Positions 1 through 6,433 are shown, numbered from the stretch's first letter. The stretch: DNA of 10,553 nt from an uncultured Lactobacillus sp. (GCA_937916845.1 CALFSK010000024.1:1-10553); one strand, 5' to 3'. The notes: a model not told the origin generated them from the sequence alone. Program-made: numbers and translations.

Positions 1-23
1 AGCCAGCATAGGAGGCGAGTTAG

Positions 24-152
24 ATGGAAAAAATCAAAGACGCACTAGGAACGGCAATCCTATTTATAACATGGTGTTGTGTCAACTTTTGGCCGTTGAT
101 TGTGGTTGGAACTGTGATAATTACGGCAATTATTTTTTTATTAAATAGTTAG
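24..152 (+). CDS. Small phage membrane protein (42 aa)
   Basis: The ORF starts at an ATG nine bases after a strong GGAGG (11-15) and encodes 42 residues. After a short charged N-terminus (MEKIKD) almost the whole chain is hydrophobic (about residues 9-40), with a proline at 24. It therefore predicts one long or two short membrane segments and almost no soluble part. I do not recognise a family. Its 3' end overlaps the 3' end of the opposite-strand gene at 130-486 by 23 bases, so the two converge tail to tail. Length and placement suit a phage early-region small membrane protein; any function (superinfection exclusion, host takeover) would be a guess. Chance ORF status is unlikely given the RBS and the uniform hydrophobicity. 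Confidence 0.6.
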   Translation: MEKIKDALGTAILFITWCCVNFWPLIVVGTVIITAIIFLLNS

Positions 153-486
153 CTATAAGAGTAGTCAACGCTGAAATTGTTGCTGGTATTACGAACGATG
201 AGACCAAAAAGATAATTAATGATTCGCTAAACATTTCCACGGATGTCCAAGCCTTAGCAGTTACGCGAAATCTATTAATGCTAGGGTGATCAAAAAAATT
301 GCCAGTATTGTCGATGAAACCATGTTTCTTCAACAATTCAAGATGCTTTTGTTCTTCATATTTTTTAAACTTGAAATGTTTTCGTATATCCAAAGAACCT
401 ACAAAGTTTTCTTCTTTATATTCTTTAACAATATATTTTAGGACTCGAATTGTAGACCACGGAAGTTCCTTGAAGATATTATTCAT
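130..486 (-). CDS. Opposite-strand protein: winged-helix-like domain plus C-terminal membrane segment (118 aa)
   Basis: This is the only convincing minus-strand gene in the window. The start is supported by a GAGG nine bases upstream on that strand. Residues about 10-75 are charged and helical and end in a pattern (helix, HGFIDNTGNFF, then HPSINRFRVT) resembling a winged helix with its wing. Residues about 88-114 are a continuous hydrophobic stretch ending in a lysine pair, predicting a C-terminal membrane anchor. The coding DNA is AT-rich (about 29% GC over 301-420 by hand count, against about 43% at 1681-1740), suggesting separate acquisition. The orientation against the early operon suggests its own promoter and expression in the lysogen, as for phage 'moron' genes. 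The family is not recognised; the winged-helix reading is by pattern only. Confidence 0.7.
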   Translation of the reverse strand: MNNIFKELPWSTIRVLKYIVKEYKEENFVGSLDIRKHFKFKKYEEQKHLELLKKHGFIDNTGNFFDHPSINRFRVTAKAWTSVEMFSESLIIFLVSSFVIPATISALTTLIANYLIKK

Positions 487-549
487 AATTATAACCTCGA
501 TTCGTTTGAGTCAAGTATACAACTAAGTAAGCATAGGAGGATTAGCAAT

Positions 550-615
550 ATGGAATTAGAAAGGAGACTCTATTATGCAAGCATTAAAAGTAGCAGCGGT
601 TCCGATGCACGTTAA
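550..615 (+). CDS. Possible 21-aa leader peptide overlapping the DUF771 gene
   Basis: A short ORF starts at ATG 550, nine bases after a full AGGAGG (535-540), and stops at TAA 613-615. It overlaps the next gene (start 575) in another frame by 41 bases. The codons for E-R-R in this peptide are themselves the AAGGAG ribosome site of the next gene. The upstream RBS is at least as strong as that of the downstream gene, so ribosomes probably load here. It may serve translational coupling rather than make a functional peptide. Nothing in the peptide itself is recognisable. Confidence 0.3.
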   Translation: MELERRLYYASIKSSSGSDAR

Positions 616-904
616 AAGCATGGACCAATACGTATTAGTTGATAAAGAGGCGTATAACAAATTGCTTGATCAATCCTTGTTGGGGCGATCCTGGATAATG
701 GACGATTTACGTGACCGGTGTGGAAAAAAATCGATTAAATGGATTAAAGAAAATATTATTGAAAATCCAAAATACAGCCGACAGATTGGCAGAATGGAGC
801 AACAAGGTCAAATAATTCACAAGGGACGCGGTAGCGCCTGGAAGTTTAAGGCTAGCGTGATGGCTGACTTTTTGGAATCTCATTGGGAGGAATTGCCATG
901 GTAG
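575..904 (+). CDS. DUF771-family phage protein (109 aa)
   Basis: The 109-residue protein has the DUF771 signature of Gram-positive phages: a W-x-M-x-DLR segment (residues about 40-46), a following W-I-K-E-N-I helix, and a C-terminal GRGSAWKFKA block (about 85-94) leading into the F-L-E helix. The family is common in early regions of lactic acid bacteria prophages and is thought to be a small DNA-binding, excisionase-like winged-helix protein; no biochemical role is settled. The start is set by AGGAG at 562-566, eight bases upstream. Its last codons overlap the start of the next small ORF (898), indicating coupled translation. Confidence 0.85.
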   Translation: MQALKVAAVPMHVKSMDQYVLVDKEAYNKLLDQSLLGRSWIMDDLRDRCGKKSIKWIKENIIENPKYSRQIGRMEQQGQIIHKGRGSAWKFKASVMADFLESHWEELPW

Positions 905-981
905 AAGTAGCGATATTAACTTGGGCGCTAACAAGCGTGTGGTACAAACGCCGGGAGATTAGAAACTGGTTTGGAATTTAG
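898..981 (+). CDS. Very small phage protein (27 aa), hydrophobic N-terminus
   Basis: The 27-residue ORF starts at an ATG overlapping the end of the DUF771 gene by seven bases and preceded by GGGAGG (885-890) at seven bases' spacing. Residues 2-15 are hydrophobic and are followed by a basic cluster (KRRE, R), so a membrane-associated peptide with positive-inside topology is possible. The next gene follows after a further AGGAGG. The overlap, good RBS and fit in the operon support translation; no family is recognised and length alone makes this uncertain. Confidence 0.45.
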   Translation: MVEVAILTWALTSVWYKRREIRNWFGI

Positions 982-992
982 GAGGAAGCAAT

Positions 993-1232
993 ATGTATGA
1001 AGAAGACATCGAACACGCGTTAAGAGCACGTAAGTATAACGCAATTCGTGCAGATGAACGTGAGCTGATTAATGCTATCACTTACGATACAGATGGAATC
1101 ATTAAGCGGCGGCCGTGCTTTGGCTATTCAGAAGAATTTATTGGCGAATTGCAAGAACACGATATTAGTGTTTGCGATCCAGATGGAAATTCTGATGAGA
1201 ACTGGACGTTCACATTGCCACCAATGTATTAG
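993..1232 (+). CDS. Hypothetical acidic phage early protein (79 aa)
   Basis: The 79-residue protein is preceded by AGGAGG (980-985) at seven bases' spacing. It is acidic, with no membrane segment and no cysteine cluster or nucleotide-binding motif. The first half is charged and helical (residues 1-30) and the second half has an aromatic tail (W-T-F-T-L). I do not recognise it. It sits between two other small unknown genes with single-RBS gaps, so it is part of the same early operon. Confidence 0.7.
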   Translation: MYEEDIEHALRARKYNAIRADERELINAITYDTDGIIKRRPCFGYSEEFIGELQEHDISVCDPDGNSDENWTFTLPPMY

Positions 1233-1243
1233 GAGGAATGATC

Positions 1244-1408
1244 ATGCCAAAAGTATCAGTTTTACCACTCCACGAGTGGAAACGAGCGCAAAAAAAGCCA
1301 TCGCTAGTAGCGGCTAACGATGGACTAATGGAAGAGATAATTAGAACCAACATCTACTCTATTCCAAAGCAGTCTCGTTTGCAAGTGCTAAGAAAGCGAG
1401 GACGGTAA
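1244..1408 (+). CDS. Hypothetical small phage protein (54 aa)
   Basis: The 54-residue protein is chosen from ATG 1244, which lies seven bases after AGGAGG (1231-1236). The in-frame ATG at 1238 is only one base from that site and is too close. The product is basic, ending in R-K-R-G-R, with a central helix (L-M-E-E-I-I-R). No family is recognised. It starts 11 bases after its upstream neighbour stops and is followed two bases later by another small gene, so it is probably cotranscribed and translationally linked. Confidence 0.6.
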   Translation: MPKVSVLPLHEWKRAQKKPSLVAANDGLMEEIIRTNIYSIPKQSRLQVLRKRGR

Positions 1409-1410
1409 TT

Positions 1411-1557
1411 ATGGAAGAAATCGTGAACAATCACATCAAGTTTCTAAAGCATGTTATCAACAGTGTTTGGATCAGTGATGGCGAATCGCTGGCCAAGTTG
1501 TACAAGATGTTGGATAAGAGTGAAACAGAATTAAACGAATTACGGGGGTTAATTTGA
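1411..1557 (+). CDS. Hypothetical small helical phage protein (48 aa)
   Basis: The 48-residue ORF begins at ATG 1411 with GAGG (1398-1401) nine bases upstream. Its TGA (1555-1557) overlaps the ATG of the Gam-like gene by one base (TGATG), a classic coupled junction. The sequence is mostly charged heptad-like helix (residues about 25-47), so a small coiled-coil partner of a neighbouring protein is conceivable but not shown. No family is recognised. Confidence 0.55.
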   Translation: MEEIVNNHIKFLKHVINSVWISDGESLAKLYKMLDKSETELNELRGLI

Positions 1558-2090
1558 TGATCAATGAATTGCTTAAAGAAGAGCTAAAAACGGTTAATGA
1601 TCGTGAACAAGAAGGCTTTAAAATTAATTCGCTACAGTCTGCTGACTGGGCGATGCGTAAGCTACAAGCAATCGAGAAACATGATCAGGAAGTCAAAGAA
1701 GCAGCACAAGCAGATATTGATCAAACAATTGCTTGGCGGGATCGTAAACTTACTGAAAATGAATCTAGTCGAGAATATTTCCACGGATTGCTGAAGGATT
1801 ATCTATATCGTGAACGTCAGCATGACAGTAAATTCAAAATCGATACTCCACATGGAAAAGTCACGACTCGTAAGACACCGGCAGGTCTGAATTATGATGA
1901 AACAACGGTACTAAAGTCATTACGAGACCAAGGAATTAAAGAACTTATTAAAACCAAGGAAACCATCAAAAAAACTGATTTAAAGAAGTCTGGAACGATT
2001 ATTAATGGAAAATTCGTGCTTGAAGATGGACAGATTGTTGATGGTGTAACTGAGAAGCCAGCCAGTGAATCCGTTAAGTTTAGTTTGTAG
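1557..2090 (+). CDS. gam: Host-nuclease inhibitor, Gam family (177 aa)
   Basis: The N-terminal pattern S-A-D-W-A-M-R-K-L-Q-A-I (residues about 28-39), the long central coiled coil (about 40-90) and the T-P-H-G-K-V-T-T-R-K-T-P block (about 99-110) match the Mu-type Gam family. Gam coats DNA ends and shields phage DNA from RecBCD/AddAB-type exonucleases. The ATG at 1557 is preferred over the in-frame TTG at 1554 because it overlaps the upstream stop and sits about eight bases after GGGGG. It heads a recombination cluster with the ATPase and SSB-like genes downstream. The alternative is a Siphovirus Gp157 protein, a similar coiled-coil phage family in the same genomic position; the ADWA motif favours Gam. 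Confidence 0.75.
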   Translation: MINELLKEELKTVNDREQEGFKINSLQSADWAMRKLQAIEKHDQEVKEAAQADIDQTIAWRDRKLTENESSREYFHGLLKDYLYRERQHDSKFKIDTPHGKVTTRKTPAGLNYDETTVLKSLRDQGIKELIKTKETIKKTDLKKSGTIINGKFVLEDGQIVDGVTEKPASESVKFSL

Positions 2091-2098
2091 GAGGCAAA

Positions 2099-2761
2099 AT
2101 GAAGTTTTATGCGGACGGAAACATTCCGGTGATACCCAATATGTACTTCATATATGGTGATGGTGGTACCGGTAAGACCAGTGTAGTGAAACAGTTTGTA
2201 GGCCACAAGTTGTTGTTCAGTTTCGATATGTCGAGCAATGTTTTGATTGGCGATAAGGACGTCGATGTTATTATCTTTGAGCATCGTGACATGCCAAATA
2301 TCCAGGCAATGGTTGAACAATATGTCATGCAAGGGATTTCAGATGCTAAGTATCAGGTGATTGTATTAGACAATATCACAGCACTTCAAAACTTGGTATT
2401 AGAAAATATTGATAATGCCGCAAAGGACAATCGCCAGAATTATCAGAAATTACAATTGTGGTTTAGAGATCTCGGTACGATTTTGAAAGAAAGTGGCAAG
2501 TCTGTATACGCTACTGCTCATCAACTTGACAATGGTTCATCAGGTATTAGTGGTGAAGGTAGATACCAAGCTGACATGAACGAAAAGACGTTCAATGCGT
2601 TTACTAGTATGTTCGACCTAGTAGGCCGTATTTACTTGGCAGCGGGTGAACGAATGATTGACCTGGATCCAGAAAAAGGAAATCACGCTAAAAACCGATT
2701 AGATGATCGCAAATTGATTAAAGCTAATGAGCTAATTCAGTCAGAAAAAGGAGAGAAATAA
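2099..2761 (+). CDS. RecA-fold AAA ATPase, probable Sak4-like recombination protein (220 aa)
   Basis: A Walker A loop GDGGTGKT is at residues 20-27, Walker B V-I-V-L-D at 87-91, and an A-T-A-H-Q strand end at 138-142 that fits the sensor position of RecA-like cores. The length (220 aa) is that of the small phage nucleotide-binding proteins annotated as AAA ATPases, of which the Sak4 group are RecA/Rad51-related annealing proteins. Genes of this type are usually found next to an SSB-like gene, as here. The start follows GGAGG by four bases, eight bases after the gam stop. ATP binding is well supported; strand annealing is inferred from context. Confidence 0.8.
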   Translation: MKFYADGNIPVIPNMYFIYGDGGTGKTSVVKQFVGHKLLFSFDMSSNVLIGDKDVDVIIFEHRDMPNIQAMVEQYVMQGISDAKYQVIVLDNITALQNLVLENIDNAAKDNRQNYQKLQLWFRDLGTILKESGKSVYATAHQLDNGSSGISGEGRYQADMNEKTFNAFTSMFDLVGRIYLAAGERMIDLDPEKGNHAKNRLDDRKLIKANELIQSEKGEK

Positions 2762-2763
2762 AA

Positions 2764-3423
2764 ATGGCACTATTTACAGTAGATACAAATAATATTCTCG
2801 GACAAGCAGTGGAGGAGGCCGGAACATACAATGTGGTGGTTGCTCCCAGTTCTCAATACACGACAACTCAACAAGCCGGGAACCCAATGGCAGTATTTGA
2901 TTATGAAGTGCTCGATGGAAAATATAAGGGTGGCCGAATTCGATTCGACAATGAAGTGTGGGATACCAGTACAGAGGAGAAAGGTAACCTTTCGATTAAA
3001 CGGTTTAACACGATTGCGGTTGCCCTAGGCGCAGCTAATGGGACTTCATTTGATTCGATTCAGCAATTTGTCTCGCAAGCCGTTGGCAATAAACTGGCTG
3101 TCACGGTCGATTGGGAAACTGGTCAAAACGGTAAAACTTATTTAAGCGTCAAAAGTCACAAACCATTTATGCAGGATGGTAGCAAACCGAATGGTGTTAA
3201 GCGGCCAGCAGGAAGTAGCAATACAGGAAATAGTGGCTTTGGCAATCACAAAAGCACAAGTGGTGGTTTTGGTACGACGACTAATAAGCAACAGGGTAAT
3301 GGATTCAGCACTCCAGCAAGTAGTAATGCTGGTAATACGCAAGCCCCAGAATATAGTAGTCAATCAGCTAATAGTTACCATGGCGGTGGTTTTCCCCAAA
3401 TTCCAGACGGATCGCCCTTCTAA
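2764..3423 (+). CDS. DUF669 single-strand-DNA-binding-like protein (219 aa)
   Basis: Residues 1-135 have the DUF669 layout: an N-terminal strand, an F-D-Y-E-V-L-D-G-K-Y-K-G-G strand-turn, and the closing G-K-x-Y-L-S-V-K strand. Residues about 140-205 are a low-complexity Gly/Ser/Asn/Thr tail and the protein ends P-D-G-S-P-F. This layout (OB-like core, disordered linker, short tip ending in Pro-Phe) copies that of bacterial SSB, whose tip recruits partner proteins. DUF669 genes commonly take the ssb position in phage recombination clusters. It starts three bases after the ATPase gene ends, so the two products are probably made together. SSB activity is inferred, not shown. Confidence 0.8.
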   Translation: MALFTVDTNNILGQAVEEAGTYNVVVAPSSQYTTTQQAGNPMAVFDYEVLDGKYKGGRIRFDNEVWDTSTEEKGNLSIKRFNTIAVALGAANGTSFDSIQQFVSQAVGNKLAVTVDWETGQNGKTYLSVKSHKPFMQDGSKPNGVKRPAGSSNTGNSGFGNHKSTSGGFGTTTNKQQGNGFSTPASSNAGNTQAPEYSSQSANSYHGGGFPQIPDGSPF

Positions 3424-3469
3424 TTTTAACTGGTTATTAAACAAAGCTTCCAAACATTGGGGTGACTAG

Positions 3470-4162
3470 ATGCAACAGTCACGAGCGCAGTTAATTGAGC
3501 AGGATGGCCAATACTCTTTGGTTACACGGTTAGATGAGAAGCCTAATTTAGACCATATAGAGACCGTTAGCGGCTCCCGCAGCCAATTTTATGTGGATTG
3601 GGAAATAGCTGACACACGTAAAGCTAGGCCACAACAGCGACGCTTGTTCTTCGCGTTGCTTAGTGACATCTATACGTGGTCAGGCATGCCGACAGACTTC
3701 TTGAAAAACTTGTTTTATTTGCAATATGAGTCATATACGTTTGGCAAGCAGATTAGCCTGTCAGACACCACAGAATCGTCTGTGAGCGATGCTAACCAGT
3801 TACTCGACCTAGTTATCGACTTCATGTTTGAGTGGCACGTGCCGTTCAAGAAAGGCTATAAGCTATTGCCGCGTGAGCAAGAATATTACCTGTTCCAGTG
3901 TTGCCGCCATCGAGTTTGCATGATCTGCGGTAATCGTGCTGATATCCATCATGTAGACGTTATCGGATCCGGATTGAACAGAACACACGTTGACCACACC
4001 AAACGGCACGTTATGGCATTGTGTCGAGTCCATCACAGCGAGATTGAGCAAATTGGCTCCGTGGCATTTAGTACAAAATACCACGTCCCAGTAGAGGGGA
4101 TAAAACTAGATAAAGAAACACTAAAACGAATTGGCTTGAAAGGTAAATACAGCAGTGACTAA
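3470..4162 (+). CDS. Orf/NinB-like recombination mediator with C-terminal HNH domain (230 aa)
   Basis: The C-terminal part carries a zinc-ribbon HNH: C150-x2-C153, then D-I-H-H (158-161), and C185-R-V-H-H (185-189). The N-terminal 140 residues, with K-A-R-P-Q-Q-R-R-L-F-F-A-L-L (about 51-64), resemble the phage family annotated 'putative HNHc nuclease', whose N-terminus is related to lambda Orf/NinB, a recombination mediator that loads annealing proteins onto SSB-coated DNA. Its place right after the ATPase and SSB-like genes fits. The start follows GGGGTGA (3459-3465). Nuclease activity is likely from the residues seen; the mediator role is inferred from the family. Confidence 0.8.
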   Translation: MQQSRAQLIEQDGQYSLVTRLDEKPNLDHIETVSGSRSQFYVDWEIADTRKARPQQRRLFFALLSDIYTWSGMPTDFLKNLFYLQYESYTFGKQISLSDTTESSVSDANQLLDLVIDFMFEWHVPFKKGYKLLPREQEYYLFQCCRHRVCMICGNRADIHHVDVIGSGLNRTHVDHTKRHVMALCRVHHSEIEQIGSVAFSTKYHVPVEGIKLDKETLKRIGLKGKYSSD

Positions 4163-4211
4163 TACACCGGGTGGGTGGAATGCCTACTAGTAAATAAGGG
4201 AGGATTAAGAG

Positions 4212-4970
4212 ATGGCACAGAGAAGAATGTTTAGTAATACGATCACGGATTCTGATTTGTTTATGGATATGCCTAAGTCAGCTCAGCTACTATATTTTCA
4301 TTTGAATATGCATGCTGATGATGATGGGTTTGTGGGTAATACAAAATCTATTATGCGGATGACTGGTTCGAGTGATGATGATTTGAAAATTTTGTTAGCC
4401 AAGCAGTACCTTATTCCGTTTGAGAATGGCGTCACTGTGATTAAAGATTGGCATATTCATAATTACATCCGATCAGATCGTAAGCACCCCACGAAATATA
4501 CTAGTGAGCTTAAACAATTAGAGCTAAATGAAGACGCTAGTTATAGTAAATTACCATTCGGTAGTCAAGTGCCAACCAACGGTCAACCAAATGACGGACA
4601 CTTGGTAGGCAATTGTCATACCGAGGTTAGGTTAGGTAAGGTTAGGTTAGGTAAGGTTAGGTTAGGTAAGGATAGGTTAGGTAAGGATATAGAACCAGGC
4701 AAGCCCAAGCCAGGAAAAGCCAAACCAGTACGACACAAATATGGACAATACCAGAATGTCTTACTGACTGATGAACAATTGGCAAAGCTTAAGTCAGAGT
4801 TTCCAAAAGATTGGCAAGATCGTATTGAGCGAGTCTCTGGGTATGTTCAATCTAGTGGTAAACACTACAAAGATTACTTGGCTACCATTCGTAATTGGGC
4901 TAAGAGAGATCAGCAAAGTAACCAAAGTAACAAAGTAGCGCCACAAACACGAGAGGACTGGTTTGACTAA
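4212..4970 (+). CDS. DnaD-type phage replication initiator (252 aa)
   Basis: The N-terminal 110 residues are a winged helix of the phage replisome-organiser type (opening with R-M-F-S-N-T-I and followed by a helix-turn-helix ending W-H-I-H-N-Y-I). The C-terminal block (about 173-232) has L-T-D-E-Q-L-A-K-L and D-Y-L-A-T-I-R-N-W, typical of these initiators. Between them lies a basic linker (about 139-170) in which VRLGK is repeated three times, followed by DRLGK and a Pro-Gly-Lys stretch. The linker is encoded by the tandem repeat described separately. Its partner is the helicase loader just downstream (TAATG overlap). The start follows AAGGGAGG (4196-4203) by eight bases. It should bind origin DNA and recruit the loader and host helicase. 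Confidence 0.85.
   Translation: MAQRRMFSNTITDSDLFMDMPKSAQLLYFHLNMHADDDGFVGNTKSIMRMTGSSDDDLKILLAKQYLIPFENGVTVIKDWHIHNYIRSDRKHPTKYTSELKQLELNEDASYSKLPFGSQVPTNGQPNDGHLVGNCHTEVRLGKVRLGKVRLGKDRLGKDIEPGKPKPGKAKPVRHKYGQYQNVLLTDEQLAKLKSEFPKDWQDRIERVSGYVQSSGKHYKDYLATIRNWAKRDQQSNQSNKVAPQTREDWFD
4625..4684 (+). repeat. Four 15-bp tandem repeats inside the initiator gene, candidate replication origin iterons
   Basis: The unit GGTTAGGTTAGGTAA occurs at 4625, 4640 and 4655 without change, and at 4670 with one change (GGATAG). A partial GGAT follows. Within each unit the GGTTAG half is itself doubled. Because 15 is a multiple of three the frame is kept, giving VRLGK repeats. Iterons inside the initiator gene are the usual place for the origin in many Gram-positive phages; that this is the binding site is inferred. 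Confidence 0.8.
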
Positions 4971-5755
4971 TGGAAAATGTAACGAAATTATTCAATCAAG
5001 CCACGATTCAGAAAGTAGTAGCGGCTAGAGGAATTGATACAACTAAGTTGCCAACCAAAGAAGAACTGGATCGTCAAACAATTGATCGGGCGAATGCGGG
5101 CGTAATTGCTAATCGGAAACGGTATTACTATCACATGTCAGTTTGGTCCGGAGGTGTGCCACTACGATTTAGCTTTAATGATTGGCAGGTTGATAAACAG
5201 CCTAATCAAGCTAAAGCTAGAGAGCTTGGCAATCAAGCATTTAAGTTAGCTAGGCAATTAGAGACTAACCAGTTCAACGTAGCACTTGCAGGCGGACCCG
5301 GCGTTGGCAAAACATCATTAGCGCTAGCAATTATGTACCAGCTAATGAGTGTAGGCCAAACAGCGATGTTTGTTTCAACAGCTGAGTTGCTACGGCTGGT
5401 AAATGAAAAGTATGAAGCACCGGATGTACGTCAACGTTTACTATACATTCTAAAAGACATGCAAAACGTTGATGTTCTAGTTTTAGACGATTTTGGTACT
5501 GAAGGCGGTAAGCCAACCGAAAAGGGGTTCTACAAGCCAGTACACAAAGATTTGCAGACGCTGATGTATCAAGTGGCGAATGCGCGTTGCGATTTTGATC
5601 ATAACGAAGTCAAACATATAACCATCATTACGACTAACAACACACGTAAGCAATTAGAAAGTATGTACGACGGAAAAACAATTGATCGTTTATATACCAA
5701 GGATACTAGCTGTCAATTGCTGTTTGACAACATGGAAGGAGTCAGAAGTGTATGA
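4970..5755 (+). CDS. dnaC: DnaC/IstB-like AAA+ helicase loader (261 aa)
   Basis: Walker A is G-G-P-G-V-G-K-T-S (residues 108-116), Walker B V-L-V-L-D-D (169-174), sensor 1 T-T-N-N (221-224), and an arginine-finger candidate is R240 in T-I-D-R-L. This is the DnaC/DnaI set of motifs, and the length is normal. The N-terminal 80 residues lack a clear zinc cluster, so helicase contact would be through a different N-domain. The start codon overlaps the initiator stop by one base (TAATG) and its own TGA overlaps the next ATG (ATGA). Loading of the host replicative helicase at the phage origin is inferred from family and gene pairing. Confidence 0.88.
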   Translation: MENVTKLFNQATIQKVVAARGIDTTKLPTKEELDRQTIDRANAGVIANRKRYYYHMSVWSGGVPLRFSFNDWQVDKQPNQAKARELGNQAFKLARQLETNQFNVALAGGPGVGKTSLALAIMYQLMSVGQTAMFVSTAELLRLVNEKYEAPDVRQRLLYILKDMQNVDVLVLDDFGTEGGKPTEKGFYKPVHKDLQTLMYQVANARCDFDHNEVKHITIITTNNTRKQLESMYDGKTIDRLYTKDTSCQLLFDNMEGVRSV

Positions 5756-5901
5756 GTTGTGAATTATGTCATGGTAGTAAAGTTGTTCAGCAACCACTTG
5801 GAAGTTATGGTTTCACGTTTGCCCCATGCCCAAATTGCACGAATGAGATACACGATCATTACGAAAAGAAACTTGAAAGGAAGTTAGCCTATGACAAGTA
5901 A
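5752..5901 (+). CDS. Zinc-ribbon miniprotein (49 aa)
   Basis: The 49-residue protein has two CxxC knuckles, C3-E-L-C6 and C26-P-N-C29, about 20 residues apart, the layout of a small zinc ribbon. A charged helix follows (about 35-49). The ATG overlaps the helicase loader stop (ATGA), with AAGGAG (5736-5741) ten bases upstream. Such mini-ribbons are common downstream of phage dnaC genes and may bind nucleic acid or a replication protein. The exact function is unknown. Confidence 0.65.
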   Translation: MSCELCHGSKVVQQPLGSYGFTFAPCPNCTNEIHDHYEKKLERKLAYDK

Positions 5902-5910
5902 AAGGGGTGA
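5902..5910 (+). promoter_or_regulatory. Ribosome binding site deciding the start of the HTH-like gene
   Basis: AAGGGGTGA is close to the ideal anti-16S partner and lies four bases before ATG 5915. This favours 5915 over the upstream in-frame ATG at 5891, although the latter also has a fair AAAGGA site. Confidence 0.5.
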
Positions 5911-5914
5911 GTGC

Positions 5915-6433
5915 ATGACTGAAACACAGGTGCTAGTAATTAACGCTGACAGACCGGACATTGATCAACCGTTAGCAATCGGGACCGAACCGGAAATGTT
6001 TAAGCTCGCGAAACATAACTATAAATCTGGTGAATGGCCGTTCCCGGTTAGACTGGTTAAGCCTGGGACTAAGGTGCGCAGTGATGCGGCCTATCTAGCC
6101 AGTATGAAAATAGACTCGAAGCAGGGCGAACGTGAGGATGTCAGAGCCATTCGGCAAGCACATAAGCATGGCAAACATACGCTTAGAGAACTAGCTGATA
6201 GTACGGCAATTGAATTAAATCGGGTAAAGGATTTAGTCCACAAATACAGCCTGCCACTGACTAACTATTACTGGCGTGCTGAGAAGTATAACAATCCTGA
6301 TGAAGTGATCGCCTATCAAACACTGGCACGATTATGTAAAAGGATTGGCGCCCCAGAATTTTCGATTAGACAGGCCAGTATGTCTAACGGGATCGTTAAT
6401 GGCTACTACATTAGCCGGGTGCCGAAAGTATGA
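5915..6433 (+). CDS. Phage protein with putative HTH segments (172 aa)
   Basis: The protein has a helix-turn-helix-like stretch in the middle (about residues 78-105, with L-R-E-L-A-D-S and N-R-V-K-D-L-V). A second candidate lies at the C-terminus (about 130-165): A-R-L-C-K-R-I-G-A then S-I-R-Q-A-S, closing with G-Y-Y-I-S-R-V. The closing pattern is one seen in small phage HTH modules. ATG 5915 is taken as start because of the strong AAGGGGTGA site; ATG 5891 would add eight residues. It overlaps the RusA gene by ATGA. I cannot assign a family. A DNA-binding role in replication or gene control is plausible. Confidence 0.65.
   Translation: MTETQVLVINADRPDIDQPLAIGTEPEMFKLAKHNYKSGEWPFPVRLVKPGTKVRSDAAYLASMKIDSKQGEREDVRAIRQAHKHGKHTLRELADSTAIELNRVKDLVHKYSLPLTNYYWRAEKYNNPDEVIAYQTLARLCKRIGAPEFSIRQASMSNGIVNGYYISRVPKV

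Noticed and set aside
1..23. 3' end of an upstream gene
   Set aside because: A TAG at 9-11 could end a preceding gene, but three codons are too few to support it.
509..519. Promoter for the opposite-strand gene
   Set aside because: TATACT (519-514 on the minus strand) has no -35 at proper distance. A TTGACT with a perfect TATAAT just before the ATG has only 15 bases between and would start inside the gene. A promoter is expected but not pinned down.
1892..2332. 146-codon open frame on the minus strand
   Set aside because: It lies antisense across the Gam-like and ATPase genes, both strongly supported by motifs and ribosome sites. Its product has no recognisable domain.
4625..4684. Tandem repeat as a CRISPR array or a telomere-like element
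   Set aside because: The units are contiguous with no spacers, and they stay in frame inside a well-supported coding sequence. GGTTAG resembles telomere repeats only by chance.
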